Positions 35,238-42,748 of a DNA stretch of 42,748 nucleotides are shown here, in pieces. Under the pieces are notes generated by a model, which saw nothing but the letters and a program-made list of their open reading frames with translations, ran no database searches and was not told the origin of the DNA. The position numbers and the translations under genes are program-made. How positions within the stretch are numbered: the stretch's first letter is position 1; each line of letters opens with the position of its first letter. Location of the stretch: assembly GCF_001698815.1 (NCBI RefSeq), contig NZ_LGSI01000012.1, positions 16,367 through 59,114 on the forward strand, read 5' to 3'. This DNA comes from Pseudomonas syringae (GTDB lineage Bacteria; Pseudomonadota; Gammaproteobacteria; Pseudomonadales; Pseudomonadaceae).

Positions 35238-36317
35238 ATGCTGGATTGGAAGAACCGCGCAGGCAGCGCGAGTGAACGCGTCGATGAACCTGCGTCAGTG
35301 AAGCGTCGTGGCTATCTGGGCGGGCTGTTTTATAGCCGTGCGCTGGGCGCGCTGGTGGCGATTTATCTGATCGCCACGGCGCTGATCGGCTGGTATTGGA
35401 GCCAGGAGCCCGCGCTGTTCCCGGTCCAGCAGAACGCTCAGGCTGCGGCCCAGCGTGAAGGCAAACAGATGGTGATTGGCTACACCACCGTCGAAACCTT
35501 GAAATCCGTTGCGCAGACCCTGCTCGATAAGCGCGGTGGTTATCTGTCCAACGACCGTCTGCCGCCGGGCCTGTGGCTGGACAACATTCCAAGCTGGGAA
35601 TACGGCGTGCTGGTCCAGGTGCGTGACCTGAGCCGCGCCATGCGTAAAGACTTCGCCCGATCCCAGTCGCAATCGGCGGAAGATGGCGATCTGGCCAAGG
35701 CCGAGCCGCTGTTCAACTTCGATAACCGCAGCTGGGTGCTGCCGTCCAGCGAGTCGCAATACCGTGATGGCATCGCGGCGTTGAATCGCTATCAGGCGCG
35801 CCTGTCCGACCCTACGCAAAAAAATGCGCTGTTTTATGCCCGCGCAGACAACCTGAATAACTGGCTGGGCGACGTCGGTACGCGCTTGGGTTCGTTGTCC
35901 CAGCGTCTGTCGGCCAGCGTTGGTCGCGTCAAGCTCAACAGCACGTTGAAGACTGAAGCGATGGTTGATGTGAAGCCGGGCGAAGTGCCACAGGTCGATG
36001 AAGAGATCGTCGAGACGCCGTGGTTGCAGATTGACAACGTGTTCTACGAAGCACGCGGTCAGGCCTGGGCCTTGTCGCATCTGTTGCGTGCCATTGAAGT
36101 CGACTTCGCCGATGTACTGGCCAAGAAGAACGCGACCGTCGGCGTACGCCAGATAATCCGTGAACTGGAAGCCTCGCAAGAACCGCTGTGGAGCCCGATG
36201 GTGCTCAACGGCAGCGCGTTTGGCGTACTGGCCAACCACTCGCTGGTCATGGCCAACTACATCTCCCGCGCCAACGCGGCTGTGATTGACCTTCGTCAAC
36301 TGCTGTCGCAAGGCTGA
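35238..36317 (+). CDS. DUF2333 family inner-membrane protein
   Basis: 359 residues with a single N-terminal membrane helix (about 35-55) and a large, helix-rich domain that should be periplasmic. It belongs to DUF2333, a family of unknown function. I chose the ATG at 35238 because AAAGGA lies 7 bases upstream; the ATG two codons earlier is only 1 base from that site. It is followed after 3 bases by the Nudix gene. The pair is conserved upstream of the SUI1 and speA genes in pseudomonads. Confidence 0.88.
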   Translation: MLDWKNRAGSASERVDEPASVKRRGYLGGLFYSRALGALVAIYLIATALIGWYWSQEPALFPVQQNAQAAAQREGKQMVIGYTTVETLKSVAQTLLDKRGGYLSNDRLPPGLWLDNIPSWEYGVLVQVRDLSRAMRKDFARSQSQSAEDGDLAKAEPLFNFDNRSWVLPSSESQYRDGIAALNRYQARLSDPTQKNALFYARADNLNNWLGDVGTRLGSLSQRLSASVGRVKLNSTLKTEAMVDVKPGEVPQVDEEIVETPWLQIDNVFYEARGQAWALSHLLRAIEVDFADVLAKKNATVGVRQIIRELEASQEPLWSPMVLNGSAFGVLANHSLVMANYISRANAAVIDLRQLLSQG

Positions 36318-36320
36318 TCG

Positions 36321-36866
36321 ATGCCGTTTTCATCCCATGAGGCGGCGCACCGCGCTGCCTCCGATGCCGAGCAGATCGCCTGGGTCGACGAGCGGGACAA
36401 CCTGCTCGGCTCTATCCAGCGGGCCGAGCTTCGCGAGCGCGGCCTGATTGGCCGGGGCACTTATATATTGGTGTTTAATTCGGCGGGCGATCTGTGCGTG
36501 CATCAGCGCACCTTGAGCAAGGCGATTTATCCCGGTTATTGGGACGTGGCCGCCGGCGGCATGGTGCAGGCCGACGAAAGTTACGCCGAATCCGCTGCCC
36601 GTGAGCTGGCCGAGGAGCTGGGCGTCAGCGGCGTGACCTTGCGCGCCCATGAGCAGTTTTTCTTCGATCAGCCGGGCAATCGACTCTGGTGCGCGGTGTT
36701 TTCCGCGATCTGGGACGGCCCGTTGACGCTGCAGCCGGAAGAGGTGCTCCAGGCGCGCTTTATCCCGGTCGCCGAGGTGCTGCGCGAAACCGCGCAAAAG
36801 CCCTATTGCCCGGACTCTCTGGCGGCGTTGAAACGCTATCTGGGTAACGTCGCAAATGTTGAGTAA
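36321..36866 (+). CDS. Nudix hydrolase, YfcD-like
   Basis: 181 residues of the Nudix superfamily, which cleaves nucleoside diphosphates linked to another moiety. The Nudix box is complete at about 80-102: GGMVQADESYAESAARELAEELGV, with E86, R94, E95, E98 and E99 in the right places. The N-terminal part (IAWVDERDNLLGSIQRAELRERGL) resembles the YfcD/isopentenyl-type group. The substrate is not known from sequence. It lies 3 bases after DUF2333. Confidence 0.9.
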   Translation: MPFSSHEAAHRAASDAEQIAWVDERDNLLGSIQRAELRERGLIGRGTYILVFNSAGDLCVHQRTLSKAIYPGYWDVAAGGMVQADESYAESAARELAEELGVSGVTLRAHEQFFFDQPGNRLWCAVFSAIWDGPLTLQPEEVLQARFIPVAEVLRETAQKPYCPDSLAALKRYLGNVANVE

Positions 36867-37042
36867 ATTGGCGCACATTGGCCCTTAGCAACCGGGCTTT
36901 TTGCCGTTACACTGCGCGACCTTTTCAAGCTTGGCCGATCGTTTGGCCTCGCTGCGCTGCCCCTGCCTGAGTGGGGCTTCGCGGTCGACACTGCGCCATG
37001 CTCATGTCGACTGATCTTCAGTCCTCAACAAGAGGATTTGTG

Positions 37043-37414
37043 GTGGCAAAAAAAGCCGCTTCCTTCGCCGCCTTGGGTGGCCTGGTATTTTCCACCGACG
37101 CAGGACGGCATTGCCCCGACTGTCGTCAGCCCGTCGATGCCTGCATCTGCAAAAAGACTGTCATCCCCGAAGGTGACGGGATCGCTCGTGTGCGCCGCGA
37201 AAGCAAAGGCCGTGGCGGCAAGACGGTGACGACCATCACCGGCGTGCCTTTGGCCGAAGATGCCCTCAAGGATCTGGCCAAGACGCTCAAGCAGCGTTGC
37301 GGAACCGGCGGTTCGCTCAAGGACGGCGTGATCGAGATTCAGGGCGATCATGTCGAGTTGCTGTTGGCCGAACTGGTCAAACAGGGCTTTAAAGCCAAAA
37401 AATCCGGCGGTTGA
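37043..37414 (+). CDS. SUI1/YciH family translation factor
   Basis: A 123-residue eIF1-like protein. An N-terminal region with a CPDC...CIC cysteine cluster precedes the SUI1 domain (about 45-120, RRESKGRGGKTVTTITG and LAELVKQGF). Family members can influence start-codon selection on 30S subunits. I chose the GTG at 37043 (VAKKAASF), 6 bases after AGAGGA. This gives the usual length; upstream in-frame ATGs would add a tail unlike the family. Confidence 0.9.
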   Translation: MAKKAASFAALGGLVFSTDAGRHCPDCRQPVDACICKKTVIPEGDGIARVRRESKGRGGKTVTTITGVPLAEDALKDLAKTLKQRCGTGGSLKDGVIEIQGDHVELLLAELVKQGFKAKKSGG

Positions 37415-37551
37415 CCGACGTTTCTAAACTCTGACCTTCGCTGCCGGTCTATTGCCGGTAGCGAGTTGGCGCCAAATCGTCATTTCCACTCTTTACACTG
37501 CGCCCAGCCCGATTTCCGGCTGGCGCTATCTGACTTTTATAGGGGACTTCG

Positions 37552-39465
37552 ATGTCCGTACGACGCACACGCAAAGACGATGGCAGCCAATGGACCGTGG
37601 CGGACAGCCGCAGTGTTTATGGCATCCGCCATTGGGGGGCCGGTTATTTCGCGATCAACGAAGCCGGTCGCGTTGAAGTTCGCCCTAATGGGCCGAAAAG
37701 CTCGCCCATCGATTTGTACGAGCAGGTCGACGATTTGCGTAAAAGCGGCCTGTCTCTGCCATTGCTGGTGCGTTTTCCCGACATTCTGCAAGACCGTGTG
37801 CGTCAGCTGACCGGAGCGTTCGACGAGAACATCGCGCGTCTGGAATACCAGAGCAAATACACCGCGCTGTATCCGATCAAGGTCAACCAGCAGGAGGCCG
37901 TGGTCGAGAACATCATCGCCACGCAGAACGTTTCCATCGGTCTGGAAGCCGGCTCCAAGCCTGAACTGATGGCCGTGCTGGCGCTGGCGCCGAAAGGCGG
38001 GACCATCGTCTGCAACGGTTACAAGGACCGTGAGTTCATTCGTCTGGCGCTGATGGGCCAGAAGCTTGGCCACAATGTGTTCATCGTGATCGAGAAAGAA
38101 TCCGAAGTTGAGCTGGTGATAGAAGAAGCCGCCGAGCTCAAGGTCGCGCCACAAGTCGGCTTGCGTGTGCGCCTGTCGTCCCTGGCGTCCAGCAAATGGG
38201 CGGATACCGGCGGCGAAAAATCCAAGTTCGGCTTGTCGGCCGCGCAACTGCTTTCGGTGGTCGAGCGTTTCCGCAAGGCCGGTCTGGATCAGGGCATTCG
38301 TCTGCTGCACTTCCACATGGGTTCGCAGATCGCCAACCTGGCTGACTATCAGCACGGCTTCAAGGAAGCGATTCGCTACTACGGCGAGCTGCGCAACCTC
38401 GGCCTGCCGGTGGATCACATCGACGTCGGCGGCGGTCTGGGCGTGGATTACGACGGCACTCACTCGCGCAACGCCAGCTCCATCAACTACGACATGGACG
38501 ATTACGCCGGTGTCGTGGTCGGCATGCTCAAGGAGTTCTGCGACGCGCAGGGCCTGCCGCATCCGAACATCTTCTCTGAAAGCGGCCGCTCGCTGACCGC
38601 TCACCACGCGATTCTGGTGGTGCAGGTCACTGACGTCGAGAAGCACAACGACGAAGTGCCGAAGATCGAAGACAAGGAAAGCCTGCCGGAAACCGTGCAA
38701 TGGTTGGTGGACCTGCTGGGTCCGACCGACATTGAAATGGTCACCGAAACCTACTGGCGCGCGACGCACTACATGAGCGACATCGCCACCCAGTACGCCG
38801 ATGGCAAGATCGGTCTGGCCCAGAAAGCCCTGGCCGAGCAGTGCTACTTTGCGGTTTGCCGCCGTTTGCATAACTCGCTCAAAGCACGCCAGCGTTCGCA
38901 TCGCCAGGTGCTGGACGAACTCAACGACAAGCTCGCCGACAAGTACATCTGCAATTTCTCGGTGTTCCAGAGCCTGCCGGACACCTGGGCTATTGGCCAG
39001 GTTCTGCCGATTCTGCCACTGCACCGCCTGAACGAAGAGCCGCTGCGTCGCGCCGTGCTGCAAGACCTGACCTGCGACTCCGACGGCAAGATCAAGCAGT
39101 ACGTGGATGAGCAAAGCATTGAAACCAGCCTGCCGGTTCACGCCTTGAACGAAGGCGAAGATTACTTGCTGGGCATCTTCCTGGTCGGCGCGTATCAGGA
39201 AATTCTCGGTGACATGCACAACCTGTTCGGCGATACCGACTCGGTGAACATCTACCAGAACCCGGACGGCAGCGTTTACCACGCAGGCATCGAAACCCAC
39301 GACACCATCGAAGACATGCTGCGTTACGTGCACTTGTCGCCGGAAGAACTGATGACCCATTACCGGGACAAAGTCGCCAGCGCCAAGATCACCCCGCGTG
39401 AGCGTACTCAGTACCTGGACGCATTGCGCCTCGGGTTGACGCGGTCCTCGTACCTGTCGTCTTGA
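37552..39465 (+). CDS. speA: Biosynthetic arginine decarboxylase SpeA
   Basis: A 637-residue PLP enzyme that converts arginine to agmatine for polyamine synthesis. The PLP lysine is K110 in [10 protein letters not shown], and the family segments [22 protein letters not shown] and [12 protein letters not shown] follow. The ATG has an AGGGG site close upstream. A strong hairpin follows the gene. It closes the DUF2333-Nudix-SUI1-speA group that matches P. aeruginosa PA4842-PA4839. Confidence 0.96.
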   Translation: MSVRRTRKDDGSQWTVADSRSVYGIRHWGAGYFAINEAGRVEVRPNGPKSSPIDLYEQVDDLRKSGLSLPLLVRFPDILQDRVRQLTGAFDENIARLEYQSKYTALYPIKVNQQEAVVENIIATQNVSIGLEAGSKPELMAVLALAPKGGTIVCNGYKDREFIRLALMGQKLGHNVFIVIEKESEVELVIEEAAELKVAPQVGLRVRLSSLASSKWADTGGEKSKFGLSAAQLLSVVERFRKAGLDQGIRLLHFHMGSQIANLADYQHGFKEAIRYYGELRNLGLPVDHIDVGGGLGVDYDGTHSRNASSINYDMDDYAGVVVGMLKEFCDAQGLPHPNIFSESGRSLTAHHAILVVQVTDVEKHNDEVPKIEDKESLPETVQWLVDLLGPTDIEMVTETYWRATHYMSDIATQYADGKIGLAQKALAEQCYFAVCRRLHNSLKARQRSHRQVLDELNDKLADKYICNFSVFQSLPDTWAIGQVLPILPLHRLNEEPLRRAVLQDLTCDSDGKIKQYVDEQSIETSLPVHALNEGEDYLLGIFLVGAYQEILGDMHNLFGDTDSVNIYQNPDGSVYHAGIETHDTIEDMLRYVHLSPEELMTHYRDKVASAKITPRERTQYLDALRLGLTRSSYLSS

Positions 39466-39510
39466 TGTAGGCGTCCTGCTCGATTCCCTGTAGGAGGGAA
39501 TTTATTCCCG

Positions 39511-39558
39511 AAAGCGGTGGTTCAGACGACACTTATTTGTCGGCTGAACCACCGCTTT
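39511..39558 (+). terminator. Long hairpin after speA
   Basis: AAAGCGGTGGTTCAG (39511-39525) and CTGAACCACCGCTTT (39544-39558) form a perfect 15-base stem with an 18-base loop, 46 bases after speA. It is flanked by GTAGGAGGGAA and CCCGGATGAATCCG segments, and part of the latter recurs at the window's right end (about 42720-42742). The whole thus looks like a dispersed repeat that also serves as a terminator. Confidence 0.65.
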
Positions 39559-39716
39559 CCCGGATGAATCCGTTCCCACGGCCCGATGCCCTATCCCACC
39601 GTGTAATCCCCATCCCCTTTCCGTTGTAGGCAACTTCCTAATCTGCGTTTGGCTCTCTACCTCGCGCATGTTCTCGGCCAGAATTCCCGGCCGCTAGCAC
39701 GTAGAGAAACCGACCA

Positions 39717-41144
39717 ATGCATGACGAACCTCACTTTCGCCTGGACGTCGCCAATCTGCTGGACGGCTTGCAGGTGCTGTCTTTCGCCGGGACAGAAGCA
39801 ATCAGCCAACTGTTTGCCTTTGAGCTGGAAGTGCTGATCGATGACCCTGAACTGGATTTGCACGGCCTGATGTACCGGGCGGTTTTTTTGCATTTCATGG
39901 GCCGCACGTTAGGAATTCATGGGCAGATCCACGGCGCCGAACGCAGCCACTTCAGGCCCGGCCCCGCCTGTTATCGACTGAGCATCGGGCCGCGCCTTGC
40001 CTGTCTGGGCCAGCGATATAACCCGCGAATCTTTCAGGGCATGACGACGCCGCAGATCATCAGTCGGGTATTGCTGGAACATGGCATTCGCGATGACAGC
40101 TATCGCTTTGATCTCAAGACTGAATGTCCGGTCAGAGGCTACTGCGCGCAATATCGCGAAACCGATCTGCAGTTGGTCCAGCGGCTGTGCAGTGAAGAGG
40201 GCATCCACTACCATTTCCGACATTCGCCTCACGGCCATGAACTTATTTTCGGTGATGGCTTGCGTGGCTTTCGGCCGACTCCGACGGCTAGTTATTCGGG
40301 CATGCCCATGCAGGACGGTGTCGGCCGTTTTTCCGTGGGCATCGCGGGCGCTGATCGATCGCAACAGGTGGCGACGGGTGAAAGCACGTTGCCGTTTGTG
40401 GCGGCCGGGCATCTGTTGCCGCTCAAGGGGCATCCCGATGATGCATTCAATCATCTGTGGCTGGTTACCGCCGTGAAGCATCGCGGCTTCGATCCTCGGC
40501 AGTTGGGCGCGCGGCGCAGCAACGACGCGGCGCTCTACATCAACCACTTTCAGGCAACGCCCTGGGAAATCGTGTTCAAGCCTGAGCGCGTGGCCCGCCC
40601 GTCAATGCCGGATATCCAGCGGGCATGCATCGTTGGCTCGGCGGACGAGCCTGTTGCTCGCGACTCGGCAGGGCGCGTAAAAGCCCGGCTTGATTGGGGT
40701 GATCAGGGCAACGGCGCTTTGTATGGCGAGTGCTGGTTACCGGTTGCGCCACATTTGGTGGAGACATTGCGCGGCGGTATGCAGGTGATGGTGAGCTGTG
40801 TGGATGAAGACCCTGAGTGTCCGCTGATAACGGCACGACTTCCCCAGTCTGGAGACACACCAACCAACGCGGTTCCCCGCGCACCGCAGGTCAAGCGCAT
40901 CGACGCGAATCTGCCGGTGCAGCAGTTTATCGGTGACGAGCAGCGCATCCAGTTGAATGGCGGGCCGCGCATCAGTTATGAAGACGGCAGCAGTTGGTCA
41001 GTCAGCGTCGGCGATAGCAGTATCAAGCTGGATGCCAACGGATTGAAGCTGGTCAGCCCGCGGATTCTGTTTTCGGCGGCGAGCGAGTCGCCGGACGACT
41101 CCTCGGATGCTGCGCGTGCGGTCGTCGATGCTCGGGATCAATGA
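39717..41144 (+). CDS. vgrG: Type VI secretion tip protein VgrG (TssI), short orphan
   Basis: 475 residues. The N-terminal gp27-like part starts FRLDVANLLDGLQVLSFAGTEAISQLF and continues through QYRETDLQLVQRLCSEEGIHYHF, a strong VgrG signature. A gp5-like OB region follows (AGRVKARLDWGDQG, then CWLPVAPHL and DEDPECPLITARLPQ). The C-terminus is a short needle (IQLNGGPRISYEDGSSWSVSVG) with no attached effector domain. The length is well below the usual 600-700 residues. No ribosome site is obvious before the ATG at 39717. Its 3' end overlaps the convergent MATE gene by 7 bases, and no adaptor or effector gene follows it. Confidence 0.85.
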   Translation: MHDEPHFRLDVANLLDGLQVLSFAGTEAISQLFAFELEVLIDDPELDLHGLMYRAVFLHFMGRTLGIHGQIHGAERSHFRPGPACYRLSIGPRLACLGQRYNPRIFQGMTTPQIISRVLLEHGIRDDSYRFDLKTECPVRGYCAQYRETDLQLVQRLCSEEGIHYHFRHSPHGHELIFGDGLRGFRPTPTASYSGMPMQDGVGRFSVGIAGADRSQQVATGESTLPFVAAGHLLPLKGHPDDAFNHLWLVTAVKHRGFDPRQLGARRSNDAALYINHFQATPWEIVFKPERVARPSMPDIQRACIVGSADEPVARDSAGRVKARLDWGDQGNGALYGECWLPVAPHLVETLRGGMQVMVSCVDEDPECPLITARLPQSGDTPTNAVPRAPQVKRIDANLPVQQFIGDEQRIQLNGGPRISYEDGSSWSVSVGDSSIKLDANGLKLVSPRILFSAASESPDDSSDAARAVVDARDQ

Positions 41145-42487
41145 GCCGGGCCGCTGAACCATTCGCCCGTTTTGCTCAGGCGCCATGCGGTGACGCTTAA
41201 AGTCGCCCCGCGAATCAGCATGAACAACAGCAATGTCAGCCACAGGCCGTGGTTGCCGAGGCTTTGCGCGGCGTAGGCGATGGGAGCAATGATGATCACG
41301 CTCAGCAGCATGGCGTTGCGCATTTCGCGAGCGCGTGTGGCGCCGATGAACAAGCCATCAAGCAGATAGCTCGAAACCGCCAGCAATGGCAGCGCGGCCA
41401 GATACGGCAAGTAGATGAAAGCGGTTTCGCGGACTTCGGGAATATCGGTCTGCATCTGGATGAACAGATGTCCGGCGACCGAGAACAGCAGGGCGAAAGC
41501 GACACTGGCGATCAATGACCAGCCGCCAGCAACCGTCAGCGAACGGCGCAGGGCCGGGCGGTCGTGCGCGCCGATGGCATGGCCGCATAACGCTTCGACG
41601 GCATGCGCCAGACCATCCAGTGCGTGGGCCGTGAGCAACAAGCCATTAAGCAGCAAGACATTGGCGGCCACGGTGGCATCGCCCAGTCGCGCGCCTTGCA
41701 CGGTTATCAGAAAGAACACCGATTGCAGGGCTAGGCTGCGAATGAAGATGTCGCGGTTGACGGCCAGCAACGGCCGCCAGTTTTGCCACAGTTTCAGCGC
41801 GCTCCAGACGACCTGTCCCGGCCAGTCGCGCAAGGTTTTTTGCGTCAATGCCAGCCCCAGCAACGCACCAGTCCATTCCGCCACTACAGACGCGCGTGCG
41901 GACCCGACCACACCCCAGTCCAGGCCCATGACGAACCAGAGATTCAGCGCGATGTTGACCAGATTGGTGGTCAGCAGGATCGCCAGCGGCGCCTTGGCGT
42001 TCTGCGTGCCGAGGAACCAGCCGACCAGCGCGTAACTGGCCAGGGACGCGGGAAGCCCGAAAAGCCGGGTGTGAAAGAACTCTTCGGTGAGCTGTTGCAG
42101 GTCGGTAGACGGTTGCATCATGGTCAGCGCCATATGACTGAACGGCAAGCCGATGACGCCCAGCAACACCGCAAGTCCCATCGCCAGTAACAGGCCCTGC
42201 ACCAGAATCTGCCGCAACGCCGCGCCGTCGCCGCGCCCGGCCGCTTGCGAGGCAAAGCCGGTGGTGCCCATGCGCAGGAAACCCATGGTCCAGGCTAGAA
42301 AGGTGTACAGCGTCGCGCCCACGGCCACGGCACCCAATTGATGGGCATGGGGCAGATGGCCGATCACGGCGCTGTCTACCAGCGCCACCAATGGCACGGA
42401 GATATTGGAAAGAATCATCGGCGCCGCCAGCGCCCAGACCCGTTGATGGGTCGTGCGGTGGCGCCAGTCGTCGAGCAAAGTGGACAT
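41138..42487 (-). CDS. MATE family efflux transporter, DinF-like
   Basis: A 449-residue antiporter of the multidrug and toxic compound extrusion family with about twelve membrane helices and no extra domains. It starts with RVWALAAPMILSNISVPLVALVDSAVIGHL, typical of the DinF branch. The ATG at 42487 has a GGGAG site 6 bases upstream, and upstream open sequence is repeat-derived. The substrate cannot be told from sequence. It normally lies near speA in pseudomonads, so vgrG looks inserted between the two. Confidence 0.9.
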   Translation of the reverse strand: MSTLLDDWRHRTTHQRVWALAAPMILSNISVPLVALVDSAVIGHLPHAHQLGAVAVGATLYTFLAWTMGFLRMGTTGFASQAAGRGDGAALRQILVQGLLLAMGLAVLLGVIGLPFSHMALTMMQPSTDLQQLTEEFFHTRLFGLPASLASYALVGWFLGTQNAKAPLAILLTTNLVNIALNLWFVMGLDWGVVGSARASVVAEWTGALLGLALTQKTLRDWPGQVVWSALKLWQNWRPLLAVNRDIFIRSLALQSVFFLITVQGARLGDATVAANVLLLNGLLLTAHALDGLAHAVEALCGHAIGAHDRPALRRSLTVAGGWSLIASVAFALLFSVAGHLFIQMQTDIPEVRETAFIYLPYLAALPLLAVSSYLLDGLFIGATRAREMRNAMLLSVIIIAPIAYAAQSLGNHGLWLTLLLFMLIRGATLSVTAWRLSKTGEWFSGPAH

Positions 42488-42540
42488 GAAGGCTCCCAGG
42501 CAAGGCGGGCATTGTAGAGGCCAACCGACCTCTGCAATAC

Positions 42541-42645
42541 CGTTGGAGCGAGCGGCTGCGATCCGACTTGCCTGCGAACGTTCTTTTCGGGCATAGATTT
42601 GCAACGGATGTACAGGCCCCTTCGCGGGCAAGCCTCGCTCCAACG
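42541..42645. repeat. REP inverted pair upstream of the MATE gene
   Basis: The left arm (42541-42577, CGTTGGAGCGAGCGGCTGCG and on) faces the right arm (about 42621-42645, TTCGCGGGCAAGCCTCGCTC). The same family occurs at 28128. The remaining bases to 42748 hold no gene and end in a partial repeat. Confidence 0.8.
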
Positions 42646-42748
42646 AGACCTGTGTTGGATCCGGATTTTGTTGGGGATTCCATGTTTGTCGGCGAATCTG
42701 AAGGTGATCTTCTTGACGCCTTCCCGGATGAATCCGGTCCCACAAGAT

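Noticed and set aside
37537..39360. Long open frame opposite speA
   Set aside because: It is an antisense shadow of a clear PLP decarboxylase with no supporting ribosome site or domain.
1..42748. CRISPR arrays, tRNA or rRNA genes, insertion sequences
   Set aside because: I saw no regularly spaced direct repeats, no tRNA cloverleaf or CCA-ended candidate, and no transposase reading frame.

Overview
The window is a Pseudomonas chromosome segment, most likely from the P. fluorescens complex or a close relative. The evidence is a GC-rich coding style, several REP-like inverted repeats of the pseudomonad type, and a block from retS to speA whose gene content and order I recognise from the P. aeruginosa PA4839-PA4856 region: retS, purD, purH, fis, dusB, prmA, accC, accB, aroQ, dsbD, the GGDEF regulator gcbA, a DUF2333 gene, a Nudix gene, a SUI1 gene and speA. 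The species is an inference; no rRNA or tRNA is present.

Layout. (1) 1-2.5 kb, minus strand: a copper cluster with a PCu(A)C chaperone, a DUF2946 protein and a PepSY membrane protein. (2) 2.6-10.2 kb: cobalamin corrin-ring genes in two divergent operons, cobL-cbiD-cobK leftward and cobG-cobH-cobI-cobJ rightward, with genes overlapping or nearly so. (3) 10.6-12.8 kb: a three-gene rightward cassette of unknown proteins that appear to be divergent paralogues of each other. (4) 12.8-29.9 kb, minus strand: housekeeping and regulatory genes, namely marC, retS, purD, purH, fis, dusB, a DUF3426 zinc-ribbon protein, prmA, accC, accB, aroQ, dsbD and gcbA. (5) 30.2-34.2 kb, plus strand: an orphan type VI secretion island with Hcp, a zinc amidase (PGRP-fold) effector, and an AT-rich array of small membrane and periplasmic proteins in duplicate, including one frameshifted copy directly behind the effector. 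A BRO-N protein follows on the minus strand. (6) 35.2-39.5 kb: DUF2333, Nudix, SUI1 and speA. (7) 39.7-41.1 kb: a short orphan VgrG, convergent with a MATE transporter that ends the window.

How the parts fit. The cob genes encode the middle steps of aerobic corrin synthesis. purD and purH act in purine synthesis, and fis/dusB form a standard operon. aroQ-accB-accC link shikimate and fatty-acid precursor synthesis. RetS is known in P. aeruginosa as an antagonist of the GacS pathway, which controls T6SS and biofilm, and GcbA makes c-di-GMP. It is therefore suggestive, but not proven, that orphan hcp and vgrG islands lie in the same neighbourhood.

The most novel material is the Hcp-amidase-immunity array with a decayed immunity copy (30.2-34.2 kb) and the tandem paralogue cassette (10.6-12.8 kb). 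Both lie between well-conserved genes and look like accessory insertions.
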